Below, in pieces: positions 36,572 through 45,320 of a stretch of DNA of 45,320 nt; the stretch's first letter is position 1; every line of letters begins with the position of its first letter. The notes under the pieces were generated by a model that saw nothing but the letters and a program-made list of their open reading frames with translations, ran no database searches and had not been told where the DNA came from. The stretch is from Minisyncoccota bacterium. GTDB taxonomy: Bacteria > Patescibacteriota > Minisyncoccia > Phycocordibacterales > UBA1550. The stretch is taken from positions 1 to 45,320 of the forward strand of contig JAQTPS010000004.1 of NCBI GenBank assembly GCA_028712595.1, written 5' to 3'. A program made the position numbers and the translations under genes.

Positions 36572-37372
36572 ATGGATAAAGATAAAACAAGATTTTTTAA
36601 AGCGCTCACAGTTCTTGCTGTCGTAGGCGCAGTGCTTTTATTCGCGATGACTATCACTGAAATAAAAGGGTACAGGTTTATTGGTGGTGGAGTTTCTGCA
36701 TCCAATACTATTTCAGTCAGCGGAGATGGAGAGGTCTATGCCGCTCCAGATATTGCAACAGTTTCTTTTACTGTAACCGAAGAATCAAAAAAAGTTGCTG
36801 ATGCGCAAGACAAGGTGACAACAAAAGTAAAAACTGCCCTAACGGCTATTCGTAGTTTGGGCGTAGCGGATAAAGATATTAAAACAGAAAACTATTCTTC
36901 ATATCCAAAGTATGAATATCGACAAGGAGGGACTGTGGTCTGCATGAGTTTGGATTGTCCGTCTCCGGTAAGCAAGCAAGTTTTGGTTGGATACGAAGTT
37001 TCTCAATATGTGTCCATAACTGTGCGGGATTTGGATTCTGTGAATTCGGTTGTAGATGCTCTCGGCACGGCAGGAGTTACCAACATGCAAGGTCCGGATT
37101 TTGCAATAGACAAACAGGATGCTTTTAAAGCAGACGCGCGAAAACAAGCTATAGACAAAGCAAAGGAAAAAGCAAAAGTTCTCGCCCGAGACCTTGGAGT
37201 TTCGCTTGTTCGCATCGTTTCTTTCTCTGAAGGAGGAGATTATCCAGTATATTATGACCGCGCGATGATGTCGTCTGGCAAGGGAGTATCTGCTCCACAG
37301 GCGCTACCCGAACTGCCTCAAGGCCAGGAAAAGATTACTTCTCAAGTCACTATTACGTACGAAATTCGCTAA
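36572..37372 (+). CDS. SIMPL (DUF541) domain protein
   Basis: NTISVSGDGEVYAAPDIATVSFTVTEESKKVADAQDKV; SQYVSITVRDLDSVNSVVDALGTAGVTN; ARKQAIDKAKEKAKVLARDLGVSL. Confidence 0.9.
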   Translation: MDKDKTRFFKALTVLAVVGAVLLFAMTITEIKGYRFIGGGVSASNTISVSGDGEVYAAPDIATVSFTVTEESKKVADAQDKVTTKVKTALTAIRSLGVADKDIKTENYSSYPKYEYRQGGTVVCMSLDCPSPVSKQVLVGYEVSQYVSITVRDLDSVNSVVDALGTAGVTNMQGPDFAIDKQDAFKADARKQAIDKAKEKAKVLARDLGVSLVRIVSFSEGGDYPVYYDRAMMSSGKGVSAPQALPELPQGQEKITSQVTITYEIR

Positions 37373-37390
37373 ATCCCTTAATTCTAAAGG

Positions 37391-37428
37391 ATAAAAACCC
37401 GGCACCATTTATGGTGCCGGGTTTTTGC
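37391..37428 (+). terminator. Rho-independent terminator
   Basis: aaaaacccggcaccatttatggtgccgggtttttgc. Confidence 0.85.
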
Positions 37429-37530
37429 ATTGACTTTTTATTGGCTATGGAGTACTGTGAATTAAAGCCCTGCGGGGCGGTTTTTTAAATGGGAAGTAGT
37501 TAAAAATAAGTAGCTACAATCAAATTGATT

Positions 37531-37710
37531 ATGAACTTTATCCAATATTTACGAGATACAAAAAGTGAAATGAAGCACGTTGTGTGGCCAACACGCCGTC
37601 AGGCGGTAGCTTTTACCGTGCTTGTGGTAGTACTCTCTGTCTTTACCGCTCTTTATCTCAGCACTTTTGACACGCTGTTTACATCTCTTATTAAAAAGTT
37701 GATCGGTTAA
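37531..37710 (+). CDS. secE: Preprotein translocase subunit SecE
   Basis: MNFIQYLRDTKSEMKHVVWPTRRQAVAFTVLVVVLSVFTALYL upstream of nusG. Confidence 0.92.
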   Translation: MNFIQYLRDTKSEMKHVVWPTRRQAVAFTVLVVVLSVFTALYLSTFDTLFTSLIKKLIG

Positions 37711-37728
37711 TTTTTTAAAACTAACTCT

Positions 37729-38274
37729 ATGGTAAAACAAGAAACAACCGGCGAGCGACATTGGTATGCAATTCATACTTACGTTGGATATGAAAATGCT
37801 GTTTTGCGCAACTTAAAACAGCGCATTGAGTCTTTGGGAATGGAAGACAGGATTTTCAACACCATTATTCCAGTTGAGAAAAAAATAAAAGTAAAAGGAG
37901 GCAAACGAGTCGAGGTGGAAGAAAAAATCTATCCCGGTTATGTTCTCGTAGACATGATTGTAACCGATGATTCTTGGTATGTTGTCAGAAATACTCCTCG
38001 TGTGACCGGATTCGTTGGCGCCGGGGTAACCCCTGTTCCTCTTGAGAAAGCGGAAGTTGATTCTCTGTTTAGCAGAATGTCAGCAGGCACTCCAAAACAC
38101 AATATCGACCTCGTAATAGGAGACCAAGTAACAATCGTAGACGGCCCGTTCAAAGAACTCGAAGGGAAAGTTGCTGAATTGGATGATGAGCGCGGGCGTG
38201 TAAAAGTTCTCGTATCAATGTTCGGTCGCGAAACGCCGGTTGAGCTTGATTTCCTTCAGATCCGAAAGATGTAA
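37729..38274 (+). CDS. nusG: Transcription termination/antitermination protein NusG
   Basis: WYAIHTYVGYENAVLRNLKQRIES, YPGYVLVDM, VRNTPRVTGFVG, VTIVDGPFKELEGKVAEL. Confidence 0.95.
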   Translation: MVKQETTGERHWYAIHTYVGYENAVLRNLKQRIESLGMEDRIFNTIIPVEKKIKVKGGKRVEVEEKIYPGYVLVDMIVTDDSWYVVRNTPRVTGFVGAGVTPVPLEKAEVDSLFSRMSAGTPKHNIDLVIGDQVTIVDGPFKELEGKVAELDDERGRVKVLVSMFGRETPVELDFLQIRKM

Positions 38275-38327
38275 TTAACAGACTTGATAAAGACCACAAA
38301 CTAAGGTAGACTCTCTAAACTATAAAT

Positions 38328-38753
38328 ATGGCAAAGAAAATAACAAAAAAGATAAAGGTAGTAATCCCAGCCGGCAAAGCAACCCCAGCTCCTCCTTTGG
38401 GGCCCGCACTCGGACAGGCAGGCGTAAATATCGGTGAATTCGTAACGAAATTCAACGACGCTACTCGCGCTCAAATGGGCGACATTGTTCCGGTAGTTAT
38501 TACCGTCTATGAAGATCGCTCTTTCACGTTTGTCACAAAGACTCCTCCAGCTTCCTCTCTTATCTTCAAAGCCGCTAAAGTTGAGAAAGGTTCTGGCAAA
38601 AATAAAATAAGTTCAGCCGGAAGTATTACAAAAGCTCAATTGCGTGAAATTGCAGAAAAAAAGATGAAAGACTTGAATGCTAATGATGTCGATGCAGCAA
38701 TGAAAATTATTGCAGGCTCAGCTCGTTCAGCAGGAATAGAGGTTAAAGGATAA
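38328..38753 (+). CDS. rplK: 50S ribosomal protein L11
   Basis: [62 protein letters not shown]. Confidence 0.96.
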   Translation: MAKKITKKIKVVIPAGKATPAPPLGPALGQAGVNIGEFVTKFNDATRAQMGDIVPVVITVYEDRSFTFVTKTPPASSLIFKAAKVEKGSGKNKISSAGSITKAQLREIAEKKMKDLNANDVDAAMKIIAGSARSAGIEVKG

Positions 38754-38767
38754 TTTTTATACAAATG

Positions 38768-38803
38768 AAAAACCCGGCGTCGTTCACGATGCCGGGTTTT
38801 TTG
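38768..38803. terminator. Rho-independent terminator between rplK and thyA
   Basis: aaaacccggcgtcgttcacgatgccgggttttttg. Confidence 0.8.
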
Positions 38804-38813
38804 TTGCAAGTTT

Positions 38814-39608
38814 TTAGACTGCTATTTGAGCTTTTATCGCTTCGTGGGGATTGTAGCCCACAAGCTTGAAGTCCTCAAATTTGAATTTAAAAATATCTTT
38901 TATTTTTGGATTGATTACCACACGCGGGAGCGGTCGTGGCCTGCGAGACAAGAGGAGCTTCGCCTGCTTTATGTGGTTTAGATAGAGATGAACATCTCCG
39001 CCATCCCAGACAAATTCTCCGGGACGTAAACCGCACACCTTCGCAATCATCATCGTGAGAAGGGAATAGGAAGCGATATTGAAAGGCACTCCTAGGAACG
39101 TATCGCAACTCCGTTGATAGAGCTGGCATGAAAGTTTTCCCTTTGCCACATAGAACTGGAAGAGGCAATGGCAAGGTGCCAATGCCATCTTTGGCAAATC
39201 GGCCACATTCCACGCTGAGATGATCAACCGACGCGAGCTTGGGTTATTCTTGATCTGTTCGATGAGCGATGAGATCTGATCGTGGATCTTGCCGTCCGCA
39301 CCCTGCCACTTGCGCCATTGGTGGCCGTACACTGGACCCAGATTTCCGTCCTTGTCCGCCCACTCATCCCAGATGTGGACATCATTGTCCACCAAATATT
39401 TAATATTGGTGTCTCCTTTTAGAAACCACAGAAGTTCGTGGACAATAAGTCGAAACGGAACTTTCTTTGTGGTAAGGAGCGGGAAGCCCTTGCTCAAGTC
39501 AAACCGCATATTGTATCCAAAGACGCTCAATGTGCCGACTCCAGTTCTGTCTTTCTTTTTGACGCCATTTTTCAATATATGTTTTAAGAGGTCCTGATAC
39601 TGCTTCAT
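38814..39608 (-). CDS. thyA: Thymidylate synthase
   Basis: [82 protein letters not shown]. Confidence 0.96.
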   Translation of the reverse strand: MKQYQDLLKHILKNGVKKKDRTGVGTLSVFGYNMRFDLSKGFPLLTTKKVPFRLIVHELLWFLKGDTNIKYLVDNDVHIWDEWADKDGNLGPVYGHQWRKWQGADGKIHDQISSLIEQIKNNPSSRRLIISAWNVADLPKMALAPCHCLFQFYVAKGKLSCQLYQRSCDTFLGVPFNIASYSLLTMMIAKVCGLRPGEFVWDGGDVHLYLNHIKQAKLLLSRRPRPLPRVVINPKIKDIFKFKFEDFKLVGYNPHEAIKAQIAV

Positions 39609-39783
39609 GGGATGAAGGTGGGGAAAAAGTAAAAGCGGTCTGCACTCCACGCAAACCCTTATATTAGCTCCTCAGCTCGGAAATAAGAAAGATTACTTTC
39701 TCATTTCTCTCGCCTTACGTCGCTAATAAAACAGCCCTTTTGAAAAGAGCTGATCTAAAAGGATTACATCAAATTGGAACCTA

Positions 39784-40470
39784 TTAGTCAATCAATATAG
39801 ATTTTTTCGTTTCGCGGTCGTTGTAAAGTTTTGGGAGCATATCCTCCGGCTTCCACGAAGCTTTCATGCTTGCGAAAGAAGAAGCTTTTTGGTATTTCCC
39901 GGTTTTTGTGTAATCGCTTTTAAGAATTGGCCCTGTTTCAAAAAATATAATTTGCGCAATGCGTCTTCCAACGACGATAGGTATCGCGTAATGGCGAGAA
40001 TTGTTTGTGATTTCCATAGTCCAGCGATTTGTATATCCGACGTCGCCCCAGCCGGCGCATTTGCAGACTTCGATGAAGTTTCTGCCGAGAGAGGAACGCG
40101 CTTTCATCATTGTTGTGATGTGCTCGCGACCGCCGATAAATTCATCTGTGTGAGCGAGGATAGTCTCGCCTGGTTGGATAAGGATAACTTTATCATTCGG
40201 CTTGATACCCTCCCATTTGAATTTGAATTTTTTGAATACCTCTTTAGCTTTTTCAGCGCGAATTGCTTTTGTACCCCAGACATGGTCTGTGTGGGCCTTG
40301 CTCCAAATATTATAGATGAGGTTATTGTACTTAGAGGGCTGTTCTCGGAAATACCATTCACCGAGCGAAACGTCATAACTAGAAGTGGCAAGATTTTCTT
40401 TCTTGAAGGGCTCGATTACAATATCGCCCTTTTTCATCTGCTCTAGAATTGTTTTATCTGAAAGCGCCAT
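39784..40470 (-). CDS. dcd: dCTP deaminase/dUTPase family protein
   Basis: LATSSYDVSLGEWYF; PGETILAHTDEFIGGREHITTMMKARSSLGRNFIEVCKCAGWGDVGYTNRWTMEITN. Confidence 0.85.
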   Translation of the reverse strand: MALSDKTILEQMKKGDIVIEPFKKENLATSSYDVSLGEWYFREQPSKYNNLIYNIWSKAHTDHVWGTKAIRAEKAKEVFKKFKFKWEGIKPNDKVILIQPGETILAHTDEFIGGREHITTMMKARSSLGRNFIEVCKCAGWGDVGYTNRWTMEITNNSRHYAIPIVVGRRIAQIIFFETGPILKSDYTKTGKYQKASSFASMKASWKPEDMLPKLYNDRETKKSILID

Positions 40471-40536
40471 AGTTTAGATAGTGTATCATGCTCCACACAT
40501 TTTTTGACAGACATCTATGATAAAATATCATGATAT

Positions 40537-41091
40537 ATGCGCATCGCTGTTATAGGCCCCCAAAACACCGGCAAATCAACCTTTATTAGGGATTTTCTCG
40601 TTGCGTTTCCAAAATATAGAACCTCCAAAGAAACTTATCGGGACATTGTGAGAGGGGGCGAGCTCGCAATCAATCAAAACGCCACAGAAGAAAACCAGCG
40701 CTTGATTCGCGATTTTTTAGCTCGTCAAGCCAAAGAAAATAAAATAGAAAATATTATTTTTGATAGATGCATTGTTGATAATTACATTTACACACTAGCG
40801 CAGACCGAAAAAGGAGCCATCAGTCAAAAATTTCTCAAGGAGAGCGAAGCTGTTATGTACGAAACTCTAAAATTTTTTGATGCGCTGATTTTTATTCCCA
40901 CTGCAACATCCGTTTCATTAGTTAAAAACAAATTTAGAGACACAGATACAATCTTCATTGACCAAATTAATACATTTTTCATTGAAACTCTGTTCCAAAT
41001 TGCAAAGCACTCTCAAGTAAAAATAATTATAGTGTCCGGAACACGAAAAATACGCATAGATAAAGTAAAGAAGGAGCTAGTGGCAAATTAG
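40537..41091 (+). CDS. AAA/P-loop nucleotide-binding protein (NadR/deoxynucleoside-kinase-like)
   Basis: MRIAVIGPQNTGKSTFIRDFL; IIFDRCIVDNYIYTLAQ. Confidence 0.75.
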   Translation: MRIAVIGPQNTGKSTFIRDFLVAFPKYRTSKETYRDIVRGGELAINQNATEENQRLIRDFLARQAKENKIENIIFDRCIVDNYIYTLAQTEKGAISQKFLKESEAVMYETLKFFDALIFIPTATSVSLVKNKFRDTDTIFIDQINTFFIETLFQIAKHSQVKIIIVSGTRKIRIDKVKKELVAN

Positions 41092-41121
41092 GCATAATTT
41101 GCTATTGTTTAAGGTGATTAT

Positions 41122-42828
41122 ATGATAACCAAAAAATTGGAAACTTTAATACGCGAAGCCCTAAAGAAAATGGGCATCGAGTCGAGCGAGATAAAACTCG
41201 AACGTCCAGAGGATGCCAGTCACGGGGATTATGCAACAAATGTAGCTCTTGCGTGCGCTAAAACTCAAAAAATCGCGCCGAAACAATTTGCGGAAAAGCT
41301 TGTAGCAGAACTTTTGAACGCGCCTCACGAAGGTATTGAGAAAATAGAAATAGCAGGTCCGGGATTTATCAATTTTTTCTTTGATGATGCATATTTTTCA
41401 AAGTCGCTTGAAGACGCTCTTGGAGCTGGCGATAAATGGGGGACTAACGCAACGCTTAAAAATAAAAAAGTTTTGGTTGAATATACCGACCCAAATATTT
41501 TAAAAGAATTTCATATCGGGCATTTGATGTCCAACACAATAGGAGAATCAATAGCTTGCATAATGGAGACCACTGGCGCAGAGGTTAAGAGAGCTTGTTA
41601 TCAAGGAGATGTTGGAATGCATGTAGCTTGCGCTATTTGGGGAATAATTGATCTCAAAAAAGATGGAAGCGCAGAACCAATGAACTCTAAGTTTTTGGGT
41701 AAAGCCTATGCTCGTGGAGCGACAGCTTCGAAGGAAAACGAAAATGCAAAAAAAGAAATTATTGAAATAAATAAAAAAATTTACACTCGCTCTGACGAGA
41801 AGATAAATAAACTTTACGATCTTGGTCGCCAAGTAAGCTTGGATGATTTTGAAGGGAAATATAAAAAACTCGGAATGAAGACTCGCCTAAACGGAAAGTC
41901 ATTCGATTTCTATTTTTTTGAATCCAAGACGTGGGAGTTCGGCAAAAAAATCGTGCTAGACAACCCAAAAATATTTGAAAAAAGCGATGGCGCTATCATT
42001 TATAAAGGAGACGAATCCAAAGGCCTTCACACAAGAGTGTTTATAAACAGTGAAGGAATTCCTACATATGAGGCAAAAGACCTTGGTTTGTCAAAAATAA
42101 AATACGAAACATATCCATACGAAATATCAATAGTTGTTACAGCAAACGAGCAAAAAGAATATTTCAGGGTAGTTTTGGACGCAATGGCAAAAGTTTCTCC
42201 CGAGCTCGCAAAAAAGACCGAGCACTATTCTCACGGAATGCTCCGACTTCCTACCGGCAAAATGTCTTCACGAACGGGCGATGTTGTAACTGCCGAAGCA
42301 CTGCTCCGCGACGTGAAAGGGCTTGCTATTGGTAAAATAAAAGATTCTAATTTTTCTTCGGAAGAAAAAAATGATATTGCCGAGAAAGTTGCGCTTGGCG
42401 CAATTAAATATTCCATTCTTCGTCAATCGTCCGGCAAAGACATTATTTTTGATTTTGAAAAGTCGCTCTCATTTGAGGGGGACTCTGGTCCGTATCTTCA
42501 ATATTCATACGCTCGAGCTCGGTCACTCCTAGAAAAGGCAAGTGGAAAGAAAATTGACGTAACAAACTATAAAGAAATCTCTCCGCTTCATAAATACATT
42601 GTCCGCTTTCCAGAAGTTGTTCTTCGCGCGGGCGAAACACGCCAGTCGCATTACATCACCACGTATCTGATTGACCTTGCTCGCGAGTTTAATTCATTTT
42701 ATGGAAATACTCTTGTGCTCGATGGTTCGCCTGACGAGGCATACAAGCTCGCTCTTGTAAAAGCGACATCGCAAACTCTCAAAAATGGTCTTGAACTTCT
42801 CGGTATTCCTGTTCCAGAAAGAATGTAA
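41122..42828 (+). CDS. argS: Arginyl-tRNA synthetase
   Basis: VEYTDPNILKEFHIGHLMSNTIGESIACIME; RLPTGKMSSRTGDVVTAEALL; C-terminal anticodon-binding domain. Confidence 0.96.
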   Translation: MITKKLETLIREALKKMGIESSEIKLERPEDASHGDYATNVALACAKTQKIAPKQFAEKLVAELLNAPHEGIEKIEIAGPGFINFFFDDAYFSKSLEDALGAGDKWGTNATLKNKKVLVEYTDPNILKEFHIGHLMSNTIGESIACIMETTGAEVKRACYQGDVGMHVACAIWGIIDLKKDGSAEPMNSKFLGKAYARGATASKENENAKKEIIEINKKIYTRSDEKINKLYDLGRQVSLDDFEGKYKKLGMKTRLNGKSFDFYFFESKTWEFGKKIVLDNPKIFEKSDGAIIYKGDESKGLHTRVFINSEGIPTYEAKDLGLSKIKYETYPYEISIVVTANEQKEYFRVVLDAMAKVSPELAKKTEHYSHGMLRLPTGKMSSRTGDVVTAEALLRDVKGLAIGKIKDSNFSSEEKNDIAEKVALGAIKYSILRQSSGKDIIFDFEKSLSFEGDSGPYLQYSYARARSLLEKASGKKIDVTNYKEISPLHKYIVRFPEVVLRAGETRQSHYITTYLIDLAREFNSFYGNTLVLDGSPDEAYKLALVKATSQTLKNGLELLGIPVPERM

Positions 42829-42840
42829 TAAAAGCCCCCA

Positions 42841-43021
42841 GGGTCTGTTCAAAATCTAACCGCAAAACAAATTAAAGATAATGCTTGTCTGCCAAAACTT
42901 TTAAATTTCGGCTGCAAATCGCCAATTCCTCCTCAGCATATATCTATATGCTTCGTCGGACTTCGCGGTTTTCGCTCGAAATTTGAAAGTTTTAGCTAGA
43001 CATTAGATTTTTAACAGACCC
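42841..43021. mobile_element. MITE-like fold-back element with 19-bp terminal inverted repeats
   Basis: GGGTCTGTTCAAAATCTAA ... TTAGATTTTTAACAGACCC; subterminal arms TGTCTGCCAAAACTTTTAAATTTCGGC / reverse complement TGTCTAGCTAAAACTTTCAAATTTCGAGC; centre gcatatatctatatgc. Confidence 0.75.
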
Positions 43022-43077
43022 TTGCACAGCAAGGGGCTTTTTGATAGTCGCTCCCTTTTGTGGTATTCTCAATAAAT

Positions 43078-45320
43078 ATGGATGAATTGGGGAAAAAATC
43101 AGATATAGCAAAACGAGAAGAAGAAACACTGGCAAAATGGGAACGCGAGCATATTTTTGAAAAATCTCTGGCGCAAACCAAAAAAGGCAAACCATTTGTT
43201 TTTTACGACGGACCTCCTTTTGCTACAGGACTTCCTCACTATGGGCACATTGTTGCAAGTACAATAAAAGACACAATTCCTCGCTATCAAACTATGCGCG
43301 GGCGTTATGTTCGTCGTGTGTGGGGCTGGGATTGTCACGGACTTCCTATTGAGAACTTGATAGAAAAAGAACTTGGTCTTGAGCATAAACAAGATATTGA
43401 AAAATACGGAGTCGCGAATTTTAATGAAGCCGCTCGTAAATCAGTGACTCGTTATGAAACAGAGTGGAAGAAAATGATTCCACGCATTGGAAGGTGGATT
43501 GACATGGAGCATTCATACAAGACGATGGATGCAAGCTATACAGAGTCAATCTGGTGGTCATTTAAAGACCTTTATGCGAAAGGACTCATCTATCAAAACT
43601 TCAAATCGATGCACATTTGCACGCGATGCGAAACGACTCTTTCAAACAACGAAGTTGCCGAAGGGTATAAAGAAATTAGCGATATCTCGGTAACAATAAA
43701 GCTTGAACTTATAGACGAACCCAAGACTTTTGCTCTCGCTTGGACCACGACTCCATGGACGTTGCCGGGGAACGTTGCTCTCGCAGTAAACCCAGACGAG
43801 AAATATTCTATTGTGAAAATGGAAGATGAGAAATATATTCTCGCCACACCATTCCTCGAAAAAGTTTTAGCCGGTAAAAAATATGAGACAATAAAAACAA
43901 TAAAAGGCAGAGAACTTGTTGGGAAATCCTACAGACCACTTTTTGACTATTATTCTAGTGACAAAAAACTTGAGAATCGCGAGAATGGTTGGAAAATTTA
44001 CGGAGCAGACTTTGTAACAATGGAAAGCGGTACGGGAATTGTGCATGTGGCTCCTGCTTTTGGTGAAGACGACATGTTGCTCGGCAAGCGTGAGAATTTG
44101 CCTTTTGTTCAGCATGTTCGCGTAGACGGAATAATGAAGCCAGAAGTAAAAGATTTTGCAGGAATGCATGTAAAGCCAAAATCTGAGGATGAAAAAACAC
44201 GTCTTGCCACCGACATTGCCGTATTAAAATATCTACAAGAACACGGAACATTTTTCTCGAAAGAAAAAATTAAGCACGCATATCCGCACTGCTGGCGTTG
44301 CGACACACCGCTACTAAACTACGCGGCGGAGTCATGGTTCGTAAAATCCCCAGCTCTAAAAGATAAACTTCTTTCCGAAAATGTGAAAACAACATGGGTT
44401 CCAGATACTTTGCGTGATGGACGTTTTGGCAAATGGATAGAAAACACTCGCGATTGGGCAATTTCCCGCTCCCGCTATTGGGGCGCGCCACTTCCGGTGT
44501 GGAACTGTACAAAATGTGACAAGCGTTTAGTAATTGGTTCACGCGACGAGCTCGAAAGACAAACCAAAAAATCCGGCAACAAATATATTGTAATGCGTCA
44601 CGGAGAAGCAGAAAGCAATGTTTCCGGTATCGTAAGTTCAAAAATAAAAGGCAGTGACGCATTTAAGTTGACCACAAAGGGTTGCGCGCAAGCCAAAAAG
44701 ACGGGCATTAAACTAAAGAACAAAAAGATTGACATCATTTTCGCTTCGCCACTTGGACGAACGAAGGAAACTGCAAATATTGTTTCCGAAGTCATAGGGT
44801 ATGACCCAAAAAAGATAATTACAGATGAACGCATAAAAGAAATAGATGTTGGAGTATTCAATGGGCGTTTAATAGGGGAATATCGCAAGCACATTTCTTC
44901 TGATGAAGAAAAAATCAACAAACGTCCCGATGGTGGAGAAAATCTTTTGGATGTTAAGCGTCGTGTCATGGCGTTCCTCGCAGAGATTGAAGAGCATTAC
45001 GAAAATAAAAATATACTTATAGTTACACACGAATATCCGGCATGGATGCTTGCATCCGGATCTCGTGGTCTAACATCGGAAGAAACAATAGCCCTAAAGG
45101 GCGACAAAGATGAATTTGTTGAAACTAGTGATTTCTTTGATTTAAAGTTTGCTCCGTTTCCACGCAATGACAATTTCGAGTTTGACCTTCACCGTCCATA
45201 TATCGATGATGTTCCTGTCGTATGTTCTTGCGGAGGCGCGATGACTCGCGTTCCGTATGTTTTCGATTGTTGGTTTGAGTCTGGCTCTATGCCACACGCT
45301 CAATTCCATTATCCTTTTGA
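43078..45320 (+). CDS. ileS: Isoleucyl-tRNA synthetase with embedded histidine-phosphatase domain (3' end outside window)
   Basis: GPPFATGLPHYGHIVASTIKDTIPRYQTMRGRYVRRVWGWDCHGLPIE; TTPWTLPGNVALAVNPDEKY; ISRSRYWGAPLPVWNCTKC; phosphatase-like block at 44581-45168 (KYIVMRHGEAESN...SPLGRTKETA...VTHEYPAW); then DLHRPYIDDV...VFDCWFESGSMPHAQFHYPF. Confidence 0.95.
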   Translation, partial: MDELGKKSDIAKREEETLAKWEREHIFEKSLAQTKKGKPFVFYDGPPFATGLPHYGHIVASTIKDTIPRYQTMRGRYVRRVWGWDCHGLPIENLIEKELGLEHKQDIEKYGVANFNEAARKSVTRYETEWKKMIPRIGRWIDMEHSYKTMDASYTESIWWSFKDLYAKGLIYQNFKSMHICTRCETTLSNNEVAEGYKEISDISVTIKLELIDEPKTFALAWTTTPWTLPGNVALAVNPDEKYSIVKMEDEKYILATPFLEKVLAGKKYETIKTIKGRELVGKSYRPLFDYYSSDKKLENRENGWKIYGADFVTMESGTGIVHVAPAFGEDDMLLGKRENLPFVQHVRVDGIMKPEVKDFAGMHVKPKSEDEKTRLATDIAVLKYLQEHGTFFSKEKIKHAYPHCWRCDTPLLNYAAESWFVKSPALKDKLLSENVKTTWVPDTLRDGRFGKWIENTRDWAISRSRYWGAPLPVWNCTKCDKRLVIGSRDELERQTKKSGNKYIVMRHGEAESNVSGIVSSKIKGSDAFKLTTKGCAQAKKTGIKLKNKKIDIIFASPLGRTKETANIVSEVIGYDPKKIITDERIKEIDVGVFNGRLIGEYRKHISSDEEKINKRPDGGENLLDVKRRVMAFLAEIEEHYENKNILIVTHEYPAWMLASGSRGLTSEETIALKGDKDEFVETSDFFDLKFAPFPRNDNFEFDLHRPYIDDVPVVCSCGGAMTRVPYVFDCWFESGSMPHAQFHYPF

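Noticed and set aside
1-45320. CRISPR array
   Set aside because: No regularly spaced short direct repeats with unique spacers; the only tandem repeat is the 144-bp tRNA-Val tail unit with identical, not unique, interiors.

Overview
The gene content and compact layout look like a Candidate Phyla Radiation (Patescibacteria/Parcubacteria-type) chromosome; this is inferred from content only. Recognisable genes include a Mur ligase, ruvA, rpsT, rarA, a MarR/MacA/MacB-type efflux operon, a copper module (CsoR with operator, CopA ATPase, HMA-membrane protein, cupredoxin), a GH18 protein, ruvX, pilM/N/O-like genes, rplS, a PduO-type adenosyltransferase, cytochrome b5 + ferric-reductase-like genes, lctP, TspO, a ZnuA-like protein, secE-nusG-rplK, thyA, a dCTP-deaminase-like gene, argS and a truncated ileS. 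There are eight tRNA genes. The most striking signal is non-coding. All eight tRNA genes are followed by a complex element of about 160-430 bp containing (a) an inverted copy of that particular tRNA's own 3' end, (b) modular hairpins whose stems change sequence but keep pairing, and (c) in most loci, one or more further direct partial copies of the same tRNA's T-arm/3' end separating modules. At tRNA-Val a 144-bp unit of this kind is tandemly duplicated. I do not recognise this as a described element. Other highlights are a histidine-phosphatase domain embedded inside IleS, a MITE-like 181-bp fold-back element that appears to interrupt the argS terminator, and two unusual tRNA anticodons (Ser-ACT, Arg-GCG). 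All calls come from reading the sequence; no searches or folding were run.
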